From: an uncultured Lachnospiraceae bacterium
GTDB taxonomy: Bacteria; Bacillota; Clostridia; Lachnospirales; Lachnospiraceae
NCBI GenBank assembly: GCA_947625775.1
Contig: CANQPM010000010.1
Coordinates: 62,001 to 126,000, forward strand
Direction of reading: 5' to 3'
Length of the DNA stretch: 64,000 nucleotides
The stretch's first letter is position 1; every line of letters starts with the position of its first letter. The notes under the pieces are model-generated. The model searched no databases and was not told where the DNA came from. It saw nothing but the letters and a program-made list of their open reading frames with translations. Made by a program: the position numbers and the translations under genes. Shown piece by piece: positions 1 to 7,616 of this stretch.

Positions 1-111
1 ATAAATTTCAATAAAATTATAAAGCATACTGAAATGAATGTAAATATAAATATCTTAAAGTCTGTTTTTAAAAGTCTATTTTAAATATATTTCTTTTAGG
101 CAAAACAAAAA

Positions 112-184
112 AGCTTTCGAAGGGACTCGAACCCTCGACCTACTGATTACGAATCAGTTGCGCTACCAACTGCGCTACGAAAGC
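112..184 (-). tRNA. tRNA-Thr (anticodon CGT)
   Basis: A 73-nt cloverleaf reads on the minus strand. The acceptor arms GCTTTCG and CGAAAGC pair perfectly. The anticodon arm ACTGA/TCAGT encloses the loop TTCGTAA, giving anticodon CGT, which decodes ACG (Thr). A37 fits an ANN-decoding tRNA. The T arm carries the usual GGTTCGAGTCC core. No CCA is encoded; a run of T follows directly after the acceptor stem on the minus strand and can serve as a terminator. Confidence 0.95.
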
Positions 185-419
185 TTAACGATGATATTAT
201 ACTATTTGTGTGCCGATTTGTCAATTGTTAATTTTCAATTTCTCTTAAGCAATTTTTCTTAAGCTAATTTTTCTTAAGTTTTTCCCAAATCATTTTTCAT
301 AAACTAATTTTTTCTAAACTAATTTTTTCTAAACTAATTTTTTCTAAACTAATTTTTTCTAAACTAATTTTTTCTAAACTAATTTTTCTTAAGCCATAGA
401 AAAAATACTAAATACTAAT
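185..419. other. Intergenic region between tRNA-Thr and the mscS-like gene
   Basis: AT-rich, no coding potential seen. It is dominated by the 15-bp tandem repeat annotated separately; the remainder holds the upstream region of the minus-strand tRNA and the 3' flank of the channel gene. Confidence 0.7.
245..395. repeat. 15-bp tandem repeat, unit AAACTAATTTTTTCT
   Basis: Five perfect head-to-tail copies of the 15-mer run from 301 to 375, followed by an imperfect copy at 376-390. Degenerate copies (AAGCAATTTTTCTT and AAGCTAATTTTTCTT) precede it from about 247. The array lies directly downstream of the channel gene on the minus strand and upstream of the tRNA. It encodes nothing. Confidence 0.9.
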
Positions 420-1280
420 TTAATCCTGCCCCGCACTATGCACAGTAACCTGCGGATAAGGTATCTCGATGCCTGCGTTGTCAAGCGCTGTCTTTACGTT
501 TTCAAGCACGCGCCAACGCACGTCCCAATATTTGGCGTTTTCACAGTAAAAGCGTATTCCAATATTCACGCTACTGTCGCCGAGCGAATCAACAAAAACG
601 CTTACAGGCTCTCCCTGCAGGGCATCTGCATCCTCGGCGATAACCTCTCGTATCGCGTTTTTAGCCGTTTCGATGTCGTTGTTGTATGAAATGCCCACCA
701 TTAAGTCAACACGGCGCGTTTTTGACTCGGAGGCGTTTATTATTGAGGCATTCGCAAGCCCGCCGTTTGGCAGGACTACCACTTTATTGTCGCCAGTCAT
801 AAGCTTAGTGTAAAATATGCCTATTTCCTTGACAAAGCCCTCATTGCCGTGCCCTGACTCTATTATATAATCGCCTACCCTGAAAGGTTTTAACAGCAGT
901 ATAAGCACCCCGCCCGCAAGATTACTCAGGCTCCCCTGCAGCGCAAGACCAATAGTCACGCCCGCCGAGCCAAGCAGCGCCACTATGCTCGCCGCGTCAA
1001 AGCCGAAATTGCCCGCTATCATAATGATAAGAACTATGTAAAGCAGTATTTTAATCAGCGCGTCGAGAAACTGGACTACTCCAACCTCCACATTTGCCCT
1101 TTCGAGCGATTTCTTGGTAATTTTCCTTATAAATTTGATTACCTTAACGCCTATAAAAAACAGTACCGCCGCGATAAGCACCCTGACGCCCAGGTTAAGC
1201 GCCTTTTCAGGCAGCGTGGACAAAAATTTTTCAAGCGCGTTTAAATTTTTGCTCAGTTCCTCCATTTCAGTTAATAACAT
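420..1280 (-). CDS. Small-conductance mechanosensitive channel (MscS family)
   Basis: This 286-residue membrane protein should open under membrane tension to release solutes during hypo-osmotic shock. Hydrophobic segments lie near residues 28-48 and 70-92. The pore-lining TM3 near 95-125 has the Gly/Ala-spaced pattern of the family (GSAGVTIGLALQGS, then LAGGVLILLLKPF). A soluble beta/alpha-beta domain follows (VGDYIIESGHGNEGFVKEIG, and LPNGGLANASIIN matching the family's LPNG motif). Length matches single-domain MscS. The first ATG is chosen because GGGGTAAGG lies just upstream; the next ATG, five codons in, has no such site. It is monocistronic here. Confidence 0.93.
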   Translation of the reverse strand: MLLTEMEELSKNLNALEKFLSTLPEKALNLGVRVLIAAVLFFIGVKVIKFIRKITKKSLERANVEVGVVQFLDALIKILLYIVLIIMIAGNFGFDAASIVALLGSAGVTIGLALQGSLSNLAGGVLILLLKPFRVGDYIIESGHGNEGFVKEIGIFYTKLMTGDNKVVVLPNGGLANASIINASESKTRRVDLMVGISYNNDIETAKNAIREVIAEDADALQGEPVSVFVDSLGDSSVNIGIRFYCENAKYWDVRWRVLENVKTALDNAGIEIPYPQVTVHSAGQD

Positions 1281-1517
1281 CGTACCTTACCCCGTTTGTA
1301 AATTATATTTTTTGTTTAATATAGATATTCTCAGGCATTACAGCAACAAAATTCAAGCCTCGTCAAAAATGCTTTGCAGGCAATTTAATTAACCACTTTA
1401 AAATAAGCCGTCAAATCATTGGCGAAACTGTGAAAAAAGTACTTATATTCAGCATCATACATATTTTAAAACAAACTGCCAAAGCATTAACCGTAACAGT
1501 CACAGTCAGTCTCACAT

Positions 1518-2756
1518 TTATTTTATGGAATGTATAAACAGCCCGCTCCTAAGCTTTGGCTCAAACCACGTTGACTTAGGCGGCATAAGCATACCCGCGT
1601 CCGCCACGGCAAAAAGCTCCGATATCGAAGTCGGATACATGGCAAATGCCACTTTGCTGTCAGTATTTACGCGCCTTTCAAGCTCCTCAATGCCCCGTAT
1701 GCCGCCGACAAAATCAATGCGCTTGTCAGTCTTGGAATCTGTTATGCCAAGCAGCGGCGAAAGTATATTGTTTTGAAGTATCGCCACATCAAGCCCATCG
1801 ACGGGATTGCCGCTCTTATATTCATCTTTTACCGCAAGCAGATACCATTCGCCGCCAAGCAGCATTGCAACCTCGCCCTTTTTTGACGGTCTTTGGCAGA
1901 CGCCGCCCTTTTGCAGCACGTCAAATACCTTTTCAACGCCTTTTAAAAACTCCGCCTCTGATAAACCGTTTAAGTCCTTGACTACCCTGTTGTAATCCAT
2001 GATCATAAGCTCATCATCCGCAAAAAGCACTGACAGAAAATAATTAAACTCCTCATCCCCTGTAAAATCGGGAAACTGCTCACGCTTTTTAAGCCCTGCT
2101 TTTACGGCAGATGCACAGCGGTGATGCCCGTCCGCTATGTAAATCTGTCCAATGCCCTCAAAGGTCCTGCCTATCGTATCTATGTCGTCATCATCGTCAA
2201 TAATCCATACCCTGTGCCTTATGCCATCATCAGCCGTAAAATCATAAAGCGCGTCCTTTGCCTTTATACGGTCTATGATTTTGCGAATCACCTCGTTTGA
2301 CCTGTATGCCAGAAAAATAGGTCCTGTCTGCGCCTCACATGCCTCGACATGGCGTATGCGGTCAAGCTCCTTGTCGGCGCGCGTGTTTTCGTGCTTTTTG
2401 ATGATGTTATTCAAATAATCGTCCACACTTGCGCACGCTGTTATCCCCGTCTGCACCCTGCCGTCCATGGTAAGCTCATAGATGTAGTAAACCGCTTTTT
2501 CCTCCTGTACAAATTCGCCCTTTTCTATCATTCCCCAGAGCAAATCATGAGCCTTTTTATACACTCTGTCGTCATATGTATCTACTGAAGCGTCAAACTG
2601 CGTCTCCGCCCTGTCAATATTCAGAAAAGACAGCGGCCTGCCCTTTACCGCCTCGCAGGCCTCCTCTCTGCTGTACACGTCATACGGCAGCGCGGCAATC
2701 TGCGCCTCCAAGCCCTTTCGCGGCCGGTACGCCTTAAATGGTTTTATTACTGCCAT
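1518..2756 (-). CDS. DUF1015 family protein (SerK/SbnI-like kinase fold)
   Basis: A 412-residue cytoplasmic protein with the N-terminal hallmark AVIKPFKAYRP, then IAALPYDVYSREEA and FLNIDRAE, and a central YIADGHHRCASA motif. These are the conserved blocks of DUF1015. The family includes the ADP-dependent serine kinase SerK of archaea and SbnI, so a small-molecule kinase role (perhaps L-serine) is possible but unproved here. In many Clostridia this gene sits beside serA/serC; it stands alone here. The frame opens at a TTG further upstream, but the ATG at 2754-2756 has GGAAAGGA about nine bases ahead and begins with the conserved block, so it is preferred. Confidence 0.9.
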   Translation of the reverse strand: MAVIKPFKAYRPRKGLEAQIAALPYDVYSREEACEAVKGRPLSFLNIDRAETQFDASVDTYDDRVYKKAHDLLWGMIEKGEFVQEEKAVYYIYELTMDGRVQTGITACASVDDYLNNIIKKHENTRADKELDRIRHVEACEAQTGPIFLAYRSNEVIRKIIDRIKAKDALYDFTADDGIRHRVWIIDDDDDIDTIGRTFEGIGQIYIADGHHRCASAVKAGLKKREQFPDFTGDEEFNYFLSVLFADDELMIMDYNRVVKDLNGLSEAEFLKGVEKVFDVLQKGGVCQRPSKKGEVAMLLGGEWYLLAVKDEYKSGNPVDGLDVAILQNNILSPLLGITDSKTDKRIDFVGGIRGIEELERRVNTDSKVAFAMYPTSISELFAVADAGMLMPPKSTWFEPKLRSGLFIHSIK

Positions 2757-2894
2757 TTCACATTTCCTTTCCAAATTATATTAAAATTGCACCGCTTAAA
2801 TATATAAAAATATTTTAACAGATAATATCCATAAATAGAAGTCTTTTTGCAGAATTTTGACAAATTTTTGACGAAATTATTGGCGATATGTTTT

Positions 2895-2923
2895 TTGACA
2901 ATCCTTGATTATAGTGATACAAT
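2895..2923 (+). promoter_or_regulatory. Sigma-70/SigA-type promoter for the 2977 gene
   Basis: A consensus -35 TTGACA (2895-2900) is separated by exactly 17 bases from a -10 TACAAT (2918-2923). It lies about 55 bases upstream of the start codon at 2977. Confidence 0.8.
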
Positions 2924-2976
2924 CTATCTGTATCAAATCAATGTTGTGCGCAGCCGCACGGAATGGGGGAAATAAA

Positions 2977-3252
2977 ATGACAGCAGACGAAAAAGTTATG
3001 CTTGACCGTATTAATGAATATGCCGATAAGGTTTTAAAGGATTTTGATCCGCAAAAGACGCGGGTTTCTTTCCAGCTTGAAAAGATTAAGCCTATTATGG
3101 AGGAAATCGCCAAAGAAAAGGGAATGTCTGTCGAGGATGTCTTCATCAAATACATGGACTTGGCAAGCGAGCTTACAGTTTCAAAGGAAACCAAGTTCCA
3201 GAATACGATTGGAAATATGACGAAATACGGCGATGTTCATGACGCGAGATAA
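2977..3252 (+). CDS. Small conserved protein of unknown function (91 aa)
   Basis: A short, charged, probably helical soluble protein beginning MTADEKVMLDRINEYADKV. GGGGGAAATAAA precedes the ATG at 2977, and a consensus promoter lies upstream, so expression is well supported. The frame continues upstream to another ATG, but that start would overlap the promoter region and lacks a ribosome site. A stretch near residues 25-60 (LEKIKPIMEEIAKEKGMSVEDVFIKYMDLASE) looks like a helix-turn-helix-sized helical hairpin, but no family is recognised. It is the only plus-strand gene in the first 10 kb. Confidence 0.8.
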   Translation: MTADEKVMLDRINEYADKVLKDFDPQKTRVSFQLEKIKPIMEEIAKEKGMSVEDVFIKYMDLASELTVSKETKFQNTIGNMTKYGDVHDAR

Positions 3253-3342
3253 TCATATTCGCTAAAACAAAAAATCGCCGAAACAATGACTGGAAATTTA
3301 AAATTCCCCGCCATTTGTTGATAACTGATTGAGGGAAAAAGA

Positions 3343-3374
3343 AAAAGCGCCGCCATTTTTTTGACAGCGCTTTT
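3343..3374. terminator. Bidirectional rho-independent terminator
   Basis: AAAAGCGC (3343-3350) pairs with GCGCTTTT (3367-3374). T-rich tracts follow on both strands, so it can end both the plus-strand small gene and the minus-strand metH operon, which converge here. Confidence 0.75.
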
Positions 3375-3379
3375 ATTTT

Positions 3380-5887
3380 TTATATTTCTCCAGCCTCATA
3401 CAGCTCATTTGCATAACGCACCGAGCCCATGGCGTCTTTTGAATAAAAGTCCGCACCTATCATATCAGCATATTCCTGCGTAAGCACTGCCCCGCCTACC
3501 ATAATCTTACATTCGGGGGCTTTTTCATGCAGGAGCTTTATCGTTTCCTCCATGTTCACTACAGTGGTAGTCATAAGCGCGCTAAGCCCTGCAAGCTTGA
3601 CATTATTCTCCTTTACGGCAGCAAGTATTGTCTCAGGCGCCACGTCTTTTCCTAAATCAAGCATATCAAAGCCATAATTTTCAAGCAGCGTTTTTACAAT
3701 ATTTTTGCCTATATCGTGTATGTCACCTTTGACTGTGGCTATTACGATTTTCGCCTTGCTCTCGCTCTGTCTGCCCTGCTTTGACAGCGTGCTCTTTATC
3801 GCCTCAAATGACGCTTTTGCCGCGTCAGCGCTCATGAGCAGCTGCGGAAGAAACATTCTCTTTTCCTCAAAGCCTTTTCCTACTATGTCAAGCGCAGGGA
3901 TAAGCTTATCGTTTATTATCGTGAGAGAGTCGATATTCTGTTCCAACAGCGCTGTTGTCGCCTGATATGCGCTCTCGGTCAAGCCCTTGACTATCGCGTC
4001 CTCCAATGACATTGCACTCTTGGCGTCTGCATTTGCCAAAGCACCATTCGCTCCTTTAGGCTTTTCAGGCTGCTGTGAGCATTTCGCTATATATTCCATG
4101 CACTGCTCATCTAAACCCGCAAGCGCGTTAAAGCTGTAATATGCCGCCATCATAGGCTCGCTCGACGGATTTACTATGCCTGCGCTCAGCCCGTTGTTCA
4201 TTGCCATTGTAAAAAATGCCGTATTTATGCGGCTGCGCTCAGGCAGTCCGAATGAAATATTGGAAACGCCAAGCACTGTATGAATCCCCAGCTCATAACG
4301 CAGCCTGCGAAGCGTTTCAAGCGTGACCTTTGCATTGTCCTGTCCTGTGCTTATTGTGAGCACCAGCGCGTCCATCACGAGATTTTTCTTTGGTATGCCG
4401 TATTTGGCGGCGGTCTTTACTATCTTTTTGGCTATTGCAATGCGCCCGTCTGCGGTTTCTGGTATGCCGCCTTCGTCAAGGCAAAGGCACACTACTACAG
4501 CGCCGTACTTTTTTGCAATAGGGAATACGCTTTCCATAGACTCGCGCTTGCCATTCACGGAATTAAGCATCGGCTTGCCGTTATAACAGCGGAGTCCTCT
4601 CTCCATCGCCTCTGTGTCTGATGTGTCTATCTGCAGGGGCAGGTCTATGATTGCCTGTATGCCTGTCACTGCCTCCTCCATAAGCTTAGGCTCGTCTATC
4701 TCTGGAAGCCCGACATTTACATCAAGGATATGCGCCCCCTTTTCCTCCTGTAAAAGTCCCTCTTTATATATATGCTCCATATCATGGTCGCGGAGCGCCT
4801 GCTTGAATTTTGACTTTCCTGTCGGATTTATTCTCTCGCCGATTATAAGCGGTTTTTCTGAAAAATATACGGCGTGGTTATAAGATGACACTACTGTCAT
4901 ATTTTTGTCCGTTATCGGCTTGATTGTCATATTTTTGCACGCCTCGGTCAATGCCTTTATATGCGCTGGCGTAGTGCCGCAGCAGCCGCCGACTACGCTT
5001 GCTCCCATCTCGACAAGCGTTTTTACGCTCTGCGCAAATTCAGGCGGCGCTACGTTATATATTGTGTTGCCGTTTACGACAGCGGGAAGTCCTGCGTTTG
5101 GATTTATTACGATTGGCAGCGAGCAGCAGGCGGTAAGCTCTGGCAGCAGCCTTTTCATCTGCTCAGGTCCAAGTCCGCAGTTAAAGCCTATCGCATCAAC
5201 GCCAAGCCCCTCGAGCATTGCTGTGACGCTTGCCACATCTCCGCCTGTGAGAAGCTTTCCGTTTTCATCAAAAATCATTGTGACTATCACTGGAAGTGAA
5301 CTGTTTTCCTTTGCCGCAAGGACAGCCGCCTTTATCTCGTATGAGTCGCTGAGCGTTTCCAGAAGTATAAGGTCTGCGCCCGCTTTATCGCCTGATATTA
5401 CTATCTCCTTAAACGCTTCGTATGCCGCTGAAAATTCTATCTCGCCCAAAGGCTTTAAAAGCTTGCCAAGCGAGCCGATATCAAGCGCAGTGTACCTCTG
5501 TCGCACTTTGCCAGTGCCGTCTGCGGCATTTTCTATCGCCATGGCATTTTCTTCTGTCGCGGCATTTCTCTCCGTTATTTTTTCCTCTGCCCTTACCTCG
5601 CTTATCGCTTCCTTTACAAGCCTTATCCCCGCGCTGACAAGCATATCAACGCTGTAATCTGTGCCCTTGCATTTAAAGCTGTTTACGCCAAAGGTATTCG
5701 CCTTGACTATATCGCAGCCTGCAAGCAGATATTCCTTGTGTATCTGCTTTATTTTTTCGGGATGGAGAATATTCCATGTCTCGGGTATCTCACCCACCTG
5801 CAAGCCGCGCGCCTGCAACAGTGTCCCCATTCCTCCGTCAAAAAAAAGCAGTTTTTCTCCTAAACCGTTAATCATTTCTAAATTCAC
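3380..5887 (-). CDS. metH: Cobalamin-dependent methionine synthase, lacking the reactivation domain
   Basis: Transfers a methyl group from methyltetrahydrofolate to homocysteine via cobalamin. At 835 residues it is the short form. The homocysteine domain occupies about 1-320, with zinc-ligand regions GFNCGLGP and GGCCGTTPAHI. The pterin domain (about 340-610) starts with SEKPLIIGERINPTGK. The B12 cap and Rossmann part (about 650-835) carries DIHDIGKN, the DxHxxG motif whose His binds cobalt. The SAM-binding reactivation domain is absent and is supplied by the gene just upstream, which overlaps by 20 bases. Residues about 101-128 are a hydrophilic insert in the homocysteine domain. The frame opens at GTG 5887; an ATG at 5875 is an alternative, and neither has an ideal ribosome site. 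Confidence 0.95.
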   Translation of the reverse strand: MNLEMINGLGEKLLFFDGGMGTLLQARGLQVGEIPETWNILHPEKIKQIHKEYLLAGCDIVKANTFGVNSFKCKGTDYSVDMLVSAGIRLVKEAISEVRAEEKITERNAATEENAMAIENAADGTGKVRQRYTALDIGSLGKLLKPLGEIEFSAAYEAFKEIVISGDKAGADLILLETLSDSYEIKAAVLAAKENSSLPVIVTMIFDENGKLLTGGDVASVTAMLEGLGVDAIGFNCGLGPEQMKRLLPELTACCSLPIVINPNAGLPAVVNGNTIYNVAPPEFAQSVKTLVEMGASVVGGCCGTTPAHIKALTEACKNMTIKPITDKNMTVVSSYNHAVYFSEKPLIIGERINPTGKSKFKQALRDHDMEHIYKEGLLQEEKGAHILDVNVGLPEIDEPKLMEEAVTGIQAIIDLPLQIDTSDTEAMERGLRCYNGKPMLNSVNGKRESMESVFPIAKKYGAVVVCLCLDEGGIPETADGRIAIAKKIVKTAAKYGIPKKNLVMDALVLTISTGQDNAKVTLETLRRLRYELGIHTVLGVSNISFGLPERSRINTAFFTMAMNNGLSAGIVNPSSEPMMAAYYSFNALAGLDEQCMEYIAKCSQQPEKPKGANGALANADAKSAMSLEDAIVKGLTESAYQATTALLEQNIDSLTIINDKLIPALDIVGKGFEEKRMFLPQLLMSADAAKASFEAIKSTLSKQGRQSESKAKIVIATVKGDIHDIGKNIVKTLLENYGFDMLDLGKDVAPETILAAVKENNVKLAGLSALMTTTVVNMEETIKLLHEKAPECKIMVGGAVLTQEYADMIGADFYSKDAMGSVRYANELYEAGEI

Positions 5888-6569
5888 ACCCTTTATTACC
5901 GCATGCGGCGCATTTACCGCCTGATTTGCTGTAGCAGCCGCCCGCGTCTGCCGTAAGACCTATAAACGCCGTGACGCTCTTTGTCGGATACATCAGTAAG
6001 CTCTGCGTGAGCGTCAGTCCGATGCGTTTTGTACATTCAAGCGCACTGAATATATCCTTCTGCGTTTCAAGCGCCAAATCGCCGTAGCCAGCGCTGAAAC
6101 GAGGTCTAAGATATAAGCCTTCTTTATCCGCCCAATTGCTTTTTATCTCCTCTTGAATGAGATTGCAGTACGCCTCTATGCACTCCGCGCCGCACGCCTG
6201 CGCGATTGACGCCTTAGCCATATTTACAAGTTCATATCTGCCAAGAAGCTTGTCCGCGCCTATGCCGAGAGTAGCCGCCATAACAACCGCCTGACGGCAG
6301 TCCGCCAGATTGTCAGCAAGATTTCTGCTTGACGCTGTAATCGACAGGCTTTTGCCCTCCATATCATACAGCCTGACAATCCCGTCTTCCGCTGCGCATT
6401 CAAAACGCTTATATATACTTTTTGGCTCTATTGCCTGTAAAAGCTCGCCAAGAACCTCGTCAGTCAAAGCGCGCACATCAGCGTCGGGGACATTTCCCTG
6501 ATAGCCCATATAGCGGTATATCTCCCGCATATTGACGGCTTTTCCGACAGCCACAGCTCCTAATGACAC
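5868..6569 (-). CDS. Stand-alone MetH reactivation-domain protein
   Basis: A 233-residue protein matching the vitamin-B12-dependent methionine synthase activation domain, which rebinds SAM to remethylate oxidised cob(II)alamin. It contains RPRFSAGYGD, equivalent to the SAM-binding loop of the MetH C-terminal domain, and ends in a Cys-rich tail (CYSKSGGKCAACGNKGCEF) that could bind metal. It starts with GTG at 6569, six bases after GGGGG. Its 3' end overlaps the start of metH by 20 bases, which argues for translational coupling and a two-subunit enzyme. Protein-protein contact is inferred. Confidence 0.88.
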   Translation of the reverse strand: MSLGAVAVGKAVNMREIYRYMGYQGNVPDADVRALTDEVLGELLQAIEPKSIYKRFECAAEDGIVRLYDMEGKSLSITASSRNLADNLADCRQAVVMAATLGIGADKLLGRYELVNMAKASIAQACGAECIEAYCNLIQEEIKSNWADKEGLYLRPRFSAGYGDLALETQKDIFSALECTKRIGLTLTQSLLMYPTKSVTAFIGLTADAGGCYSKSGGKCAACGNKGCEFRND

Positions 6570-6610
6570 ACTAATCCCCCATTCTTAATGCTCTGTCACT
6601 CTACTCTATT

Positions 6611-6636
6611 CAAGGCGGAGTTTGCACCCCGCCTTG
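6611..6636. other. Hairpin between the Cys/Asn-rich gene and the MetH activator gene
   Basis: CAAGGCGG (6611-6618) pairs with CCGCCTTG (6629-6636). No clear T-tract follows on either strand, so it may be a weak terminator or mRNA processing/stability element. Confidence 0.5.
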
Positions 6637-6640
6637 GCAA

Positions 6641-6910
6641 TTATTGGTTGCTGTTGTTTACGTTTATATTGCTGTTGCTGCTATTGTCACTGTTTTCACA
6701 GCCGCACGTGCCCGTTCCTGAATAGCCCGAAAAATTCCTTGGCTGAATAAGGTCGTCATTGCAGCCACAGGAAGAATTGCCGCCATAATAATCATTGTTA
6801 TAATTATTATTGCAGCCGCATCCGCCGCTCCTGCCCGTGCCGTTCTGCCAGCCTCCGTTATTACAGCTGCAGCAGCTAAGCAAAAGTAAAAGCCAAATCC
6901 ATCCGTTCAT
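6641..6910 (-). CDS. Small Cys/Gly/Asn-rich protein with hydrophobic N-terminus
   Basis: This 89-residue protein starts MNGWIWLLLLLSCCSC, then becomes Asn, Gly, Ser and Cys rich with regularly spaced CGC triplets (GGCGCNNN, SSCGCND, TCGCEN) and ends in an Asn/Ser tail. AAGGAG lies eight bases before the ATG. The leading hydrophobic run could be a signal or membrane anchor. The composition recalls spore-coat or surface Cys-rich small proteins in Firmicutes, or a peptide precursor, but no maturation gene is visible alongside. No specific family is recognised. Confidence 0.75.
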   Translation of the reverse strand: MNGWIWLLLLLSCCSCNNGGWQNGTGRSGGCGCNNNYNNDYYGGNSSCGCNDDLIQPRNFSGYSGTGTCGCENSDNSSNSNINVNNSNQ

Positions 6911-6997
6911 TTTTTAACTCCTTAATATTAAAATCTCTTTTTATCTTAATATATGGAGTTTGCAAAAATGTGTTACATCAGAGTGGAAGCCTTGAAA

Positions 6998-7570
6998 TCA
7001 GCCCTTGCCGTTTGACGCAGGTTTTGCAAGCCTTAGCCGCCCATGCTTATAGTTATCGCGGATATACCGCATTGTCCTCTTTTCACCAAGCTTTGCGTTC
7101 ATTTTGAGCAGAAATTCAAGCTTTCTGCGCGTGTCCTTATGCATAAAGCGCCATGGTTCACCTTTTAAATAATATTTAAGCGGCATGTCGTCAGTATAGT
7201 TTTTAAGGTTATAATTTTTTGAGGCGGCAACGCGGTCGATAAACATTTCCACGACATAGCGGTCGGGCATTTTCGCGGGGATAATGCCCTCGCCCTTCTT
7301 TGAACTGTAGTCAAGCCAGTATTCATAGTGGTGCTTATTCCTGCCCTTGTGATGCAGCCACGCCGAGGAATAGCCTTTGTCAAGCCTCTCTGCGTTATTG
7401 GGACTCTGCGTGCCCTGATAATATTTTGCCCCCACTATAAATTCGCTCGGCATATATTTAGACAAATCGTGCAAAAGCCCCTGCCAGTACATACCGACAG
7501 AAAAACAGCCCTTCATCACCATCAGCTTATGATGTGTAATTGTCTTAAAATGTTTCCAATAGTGCAGCAT
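6998..7570 (-). CDS. DUF5662 family protein
   Basis: A 190-residue protein with spaced His and Asp residues: THHKLMVMKGCF near 12, GLLHDLSKYMPSEF near 32, and WLHHKGRNKHHYEYW near 72. These fit DUF5662, which has a catalytic-looking HD-type metal arrangement, but no biochemical role is established. GGGGGATTAA precedes the ATG. It is read in the same direction as its neighbours but has no obvious functional link to them. Confidence 0.82.
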   Translation of the reverse strand: MLHYWKHFKTITHHKLMVMKGCFSVGMYWQGLLHDLSKYMPSEFIVGAKYYQGTQSPNNAERLDKGYSSAWLHHKGRNKHHYEYWLDYSSKKGEGIIPAKMPDRYVVEMFIDRVAASKNYNLKNYTDDMPLKYYLKGEPWRFMHKDTRRKLEFLLKMNAKLGEKRTMRYIRDNYKHGRLRLAKPASNGKG

Positions 7571-7616
7571 TTAATCCCCCATGCCTTTCACGGACGGCTT
7601 GAATAATATATTTTAA

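Noticed and set aside
4905-5657. 250-codon plus-strand open frame inside metH
   Set aside because: Runs antisense to a conserved enzyme and has Ser/Ala/Pro-rich composition of a shadow frame.
6570-6640. Cobalamin or SAM riboswitch sought upstream of the MetH genes
   Set aside because: The gap is only about 70 bases and holds just a simple hairpin; no B12-box or SAM-box seen.
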